Part shown: piece by piece, positions 7,333-8,679 of the stretch
Position numbering within the stretch: position 1 is the stretch's first letter
How the letters are laid out: the number at the start of each line of letters is the position of its first letter
Assembly: GCA_019509895.1 (NCBI GenBank)
Contig: JAEKLK010000240.1
Location: forward strand, 1-8,679
From: Betaproteobacteria bacterium
GTDB taxonomy: Bacteria > Pseudomonadota > Gammaproteobacteria > Burkholderiales > SG8-39
Reading direction: 5' to 3'
Length of the DNA: 8,679 bases
Translations under genes and position numbers: made by a program
The notes under the pieces: model-generated
Told to the model about the DNA's origin: nothing
Databases searched by the model: none
Seen by the model: only the letters and a program-made list of their open reading frames with translations

Positions 7333-8679
7333 GTGCTCGACCTGCTGATCAAGAACGGCCTGGTCATCGACGGCACCGGCGCGCCGGCGCGGCGCGCCGA
7401 TGTCGGCATCGTCGCCGGAAGAATATCGGCCATCGGGCTGGTCGCCGAGCCGGCCAGGCGCAGCATCGACGCGAGCGATCTCGTGGTCGCGCCGGGCTTC
7501 ATCGATCCGCACACGCACTATGACGCGCAGATCTGCTGGGACGGCGCGCTGACGCCATCCTCGTGGCACGGCGTTACTTCGGTCGTGATGGGCAACTGCG
7601 GCGTCGGCATTGCGCCCTGCCGGCCGGCGGCGCGCGAGATCGCGATGCGCGACCTCGTGAACGTCGAAGCCATTCCGTTCGATGTGCTCGCGGCCGGCAT
7701 CACCTGGGACTGGGAAAGCTTCCCGCAGTATCTCGACGCGGCCGAGCGGCGCCGTCCCGCACTCAATCTCGCCTTCCTGGTGCCGCTCACGCCGCTTCGC
7801 CATTACGTGATGGGCGAGGCGTCGCTCGAGCGCGCGGCCGACACCGAAGAGATTGCGAGCATGAGGCGCCTGCTCGGCGAGGCGATGGACGCGGGCGCCT
7901 TTGGCTTTTCGAGCACGCTCCTCAACCAGCACCTCGGCTATCAGGGCCGGCCGCTCGCCTGCCGCAATGCGAGCCGCGAGGAGCTGAAGGCGTTCTGCAA
8001 CGTATTGCGCGAGCGGCGCAAGGGCGCGATCGAGTACGCCATGACGCGGCAGATCGGTGTTTTGGAGGAGCCGGAGCTCTCGCTCCTCGACTTCATGCTC
8101 GCCGAGAGCGGCCGCCCGATTACCTTCATCGCGCTCTTCGACCGCGACGACATTCCGGACGCCGTGCGCACGACGCTCGCCAAAGCAGCACCGCTGATTG
8201 CGCGCGGCGCGCGGCCGCAAACATCGCCGCTGCCGCTGACGCGTGATGTAAACATGCGCAACCCGTTCTCGTTCGCCGCCTTTCCCTCGTGGAAGCGGGT
8301 GTTCGAGGACAAGTCGAAGGAAGCGCAGGCTGCCATATACCGCGACCCCGCTTTTCGCGCCGCCTTCCGCGAGGATCTCAAGCGCCCGGCATCCTTCGGC
8401 AACTGGGCGCGCATCACCGTGCACGAAGTGAAAAGCCCGCTGCTCAAGCCCCTTGAGGGCAAGACGCTGGCGGAGATCGCCGCCGAGCGCGGCGTCGACG
8501 GCGTCGATGCGCTCCTCGACATCACGCTCGCCGACGATCTCGACAATGAATTCACGCTGCAGTCGTTCAATACGCGCGTGGACCGCATGGTCGAGATCCT
8601 CAGGAACCGCGACATGCTGCTCGGCCTCGGCGACGGCGGCGCGCACCTCGACATGCTGTGCGACTCGGGCTATCCGAGC
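7333..8679 (+). CDS. N-acyl-D-amino-acid deacylase-family amidohydrolase (C-terminus cut off)
   Basis: From the GTG at 7333, 449 codons run to the window end. The start is set by the family-typical opening MLDLLIKNGLVIDGTGAPAR; an in-frame TGA (the stop of the previous gene) lies 21 bp upstream and no ATG intervenes. The ribosome site is poor, so translational coupling is plausible. Family motifs are PGFIDPHTHYDAQ with His60 and His62, SSWHGVTSVVMGNCGV with Cys89, WDWESFPQYLD, and GLGDGGAHLDM with Asp434. These match the D-aminoacylase / N-acyl-D-glutamate deacylase group of amidohydrolases, which hydrolyse N-acyl amide bonds. Members are about 530-580 residues, so roughly 100 are missing. 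The two mid-barrel histidines of classical D-aminoacylase are not evident; that stretch reads EYAMTRQIG (234-242) and RPITFIALF (261-269). Substrate is therefore uncertain, and many relatives are simply called amidohydrolases. Confidence 0.85.
   Translation, partial: MLDLLIKNGLVIDGTGAPARRADVGIVAGRISAIGLVAEPARRSIDASDLVVAPGFIDPHTHYDAQICWDGALTPSSWHGVTSVVMGNCGVGIAPCRPAAREIAMRDLVNVEAIPFDVLAAGITWDWESFPQYLDAAERRRPALNLAFLVPLTPLRHYVMGEASLERAADTEEIASMRRLLGEAMDAGAFGFSSTLLNQHLGYQGRPLACRNASREELKAFCNVLRERRKGAIEYAMTRQIGVLEEPELSLLDFMLAESGRPITFIALFDRDDIPDAVRTTLAKAAPLIARGARPQTSPLPLTRDVNMRNPFSFAAFPSWKRVFEDKSKEAQAAIYRDPAFRAAFREDLKRPASFGNWARITVHEVKSPLLKPLEGKTLAEIAAERGVDGVDALLDITLADDLDNEFTLQSFNTRVDRMVEILRNRDMLLGLGDGGAHLDMLCDSGYPS

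Noticed and set aside
7297..8646. 449-codon minus-strand open frame opposite the deacylase
   Set aside because: The plus-strand frame carries clear amidohydrolase motifs throughout; the opposite frame has none.

Overview
The window is strongly GC-rich DNA, densely coded, with codon third positions biased to G and C. It most resembles an environmental betaproteobacterium of the Burkholderiales type. The reasons are a periplasmic Bug/TctC-type tricarboxylate-transport solute receptor (a family greatly expanded in that group) and an AddB-like 'probable DNA repair protein' nuclease of the kind found in beta- and gammaproteobacteria. No species can be named from the sequence. No tRNA, rRNA, insertion sequence, CRISPR array or phage gene was recognised.

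Layout: (1) 1-2153, minus strand: a large AddB-like PD-(D/E)XK nuclease, its C-terminus cut off by the window start. (2) A 43-bp divergent gap. (3) 2197-3156, plus strand: a Bug-family periplasmic binding protein. (4) 3198-4220, plus strand: an amidohydrolase-superfamily enzyme closely resembling LigW, the 5-carboxyvanillate decarboxylase; a 21-bp near-perfect dyad lies just before its start codon. (5) 4224-4565, minus strand, ending 3 bp from the previous gene: a small secreted low-complexity protein of unknown function. (6) 4662-5936, minus strand: a thiolase of the FadI / trifunctional-protein-beta type. (7) A 151-bp divergent region holding a perfect 8+3+8 dyad and a second 6+5+6 inverted repeat. 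(8) 6088-7311, plus strand: an exported vanadium-haloperoxidase/PAP2-fold protein. (9) 7333-8679, plus strand: an amidohydrolase of the N-acyl-D-amino-acid deacylase family, running off the window end.

Read together, this looks like an accessory catabolic neighbourhood beside a housekeeping DNA-repair gene. The receptor and decarboxylase plausibly form a capture-and-decarboxylate pair for an aromatic carboxylic acid. The thiolase could shorten acyl-CoA chains. The peroxidase and deacylase form a tight two-gene unit whose substrates cannot be read from sequence. No transporter membrane subunits (TctA/TctB) and no regulator gene are in view. I see no clear evidence of an undescribed multi-gene system. 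The best leads are the two dyad-symmetric candidate operators, the altered Cys-Ala-His active-site triad of the peroxidase, and the receptor/decarboxylase pairing.
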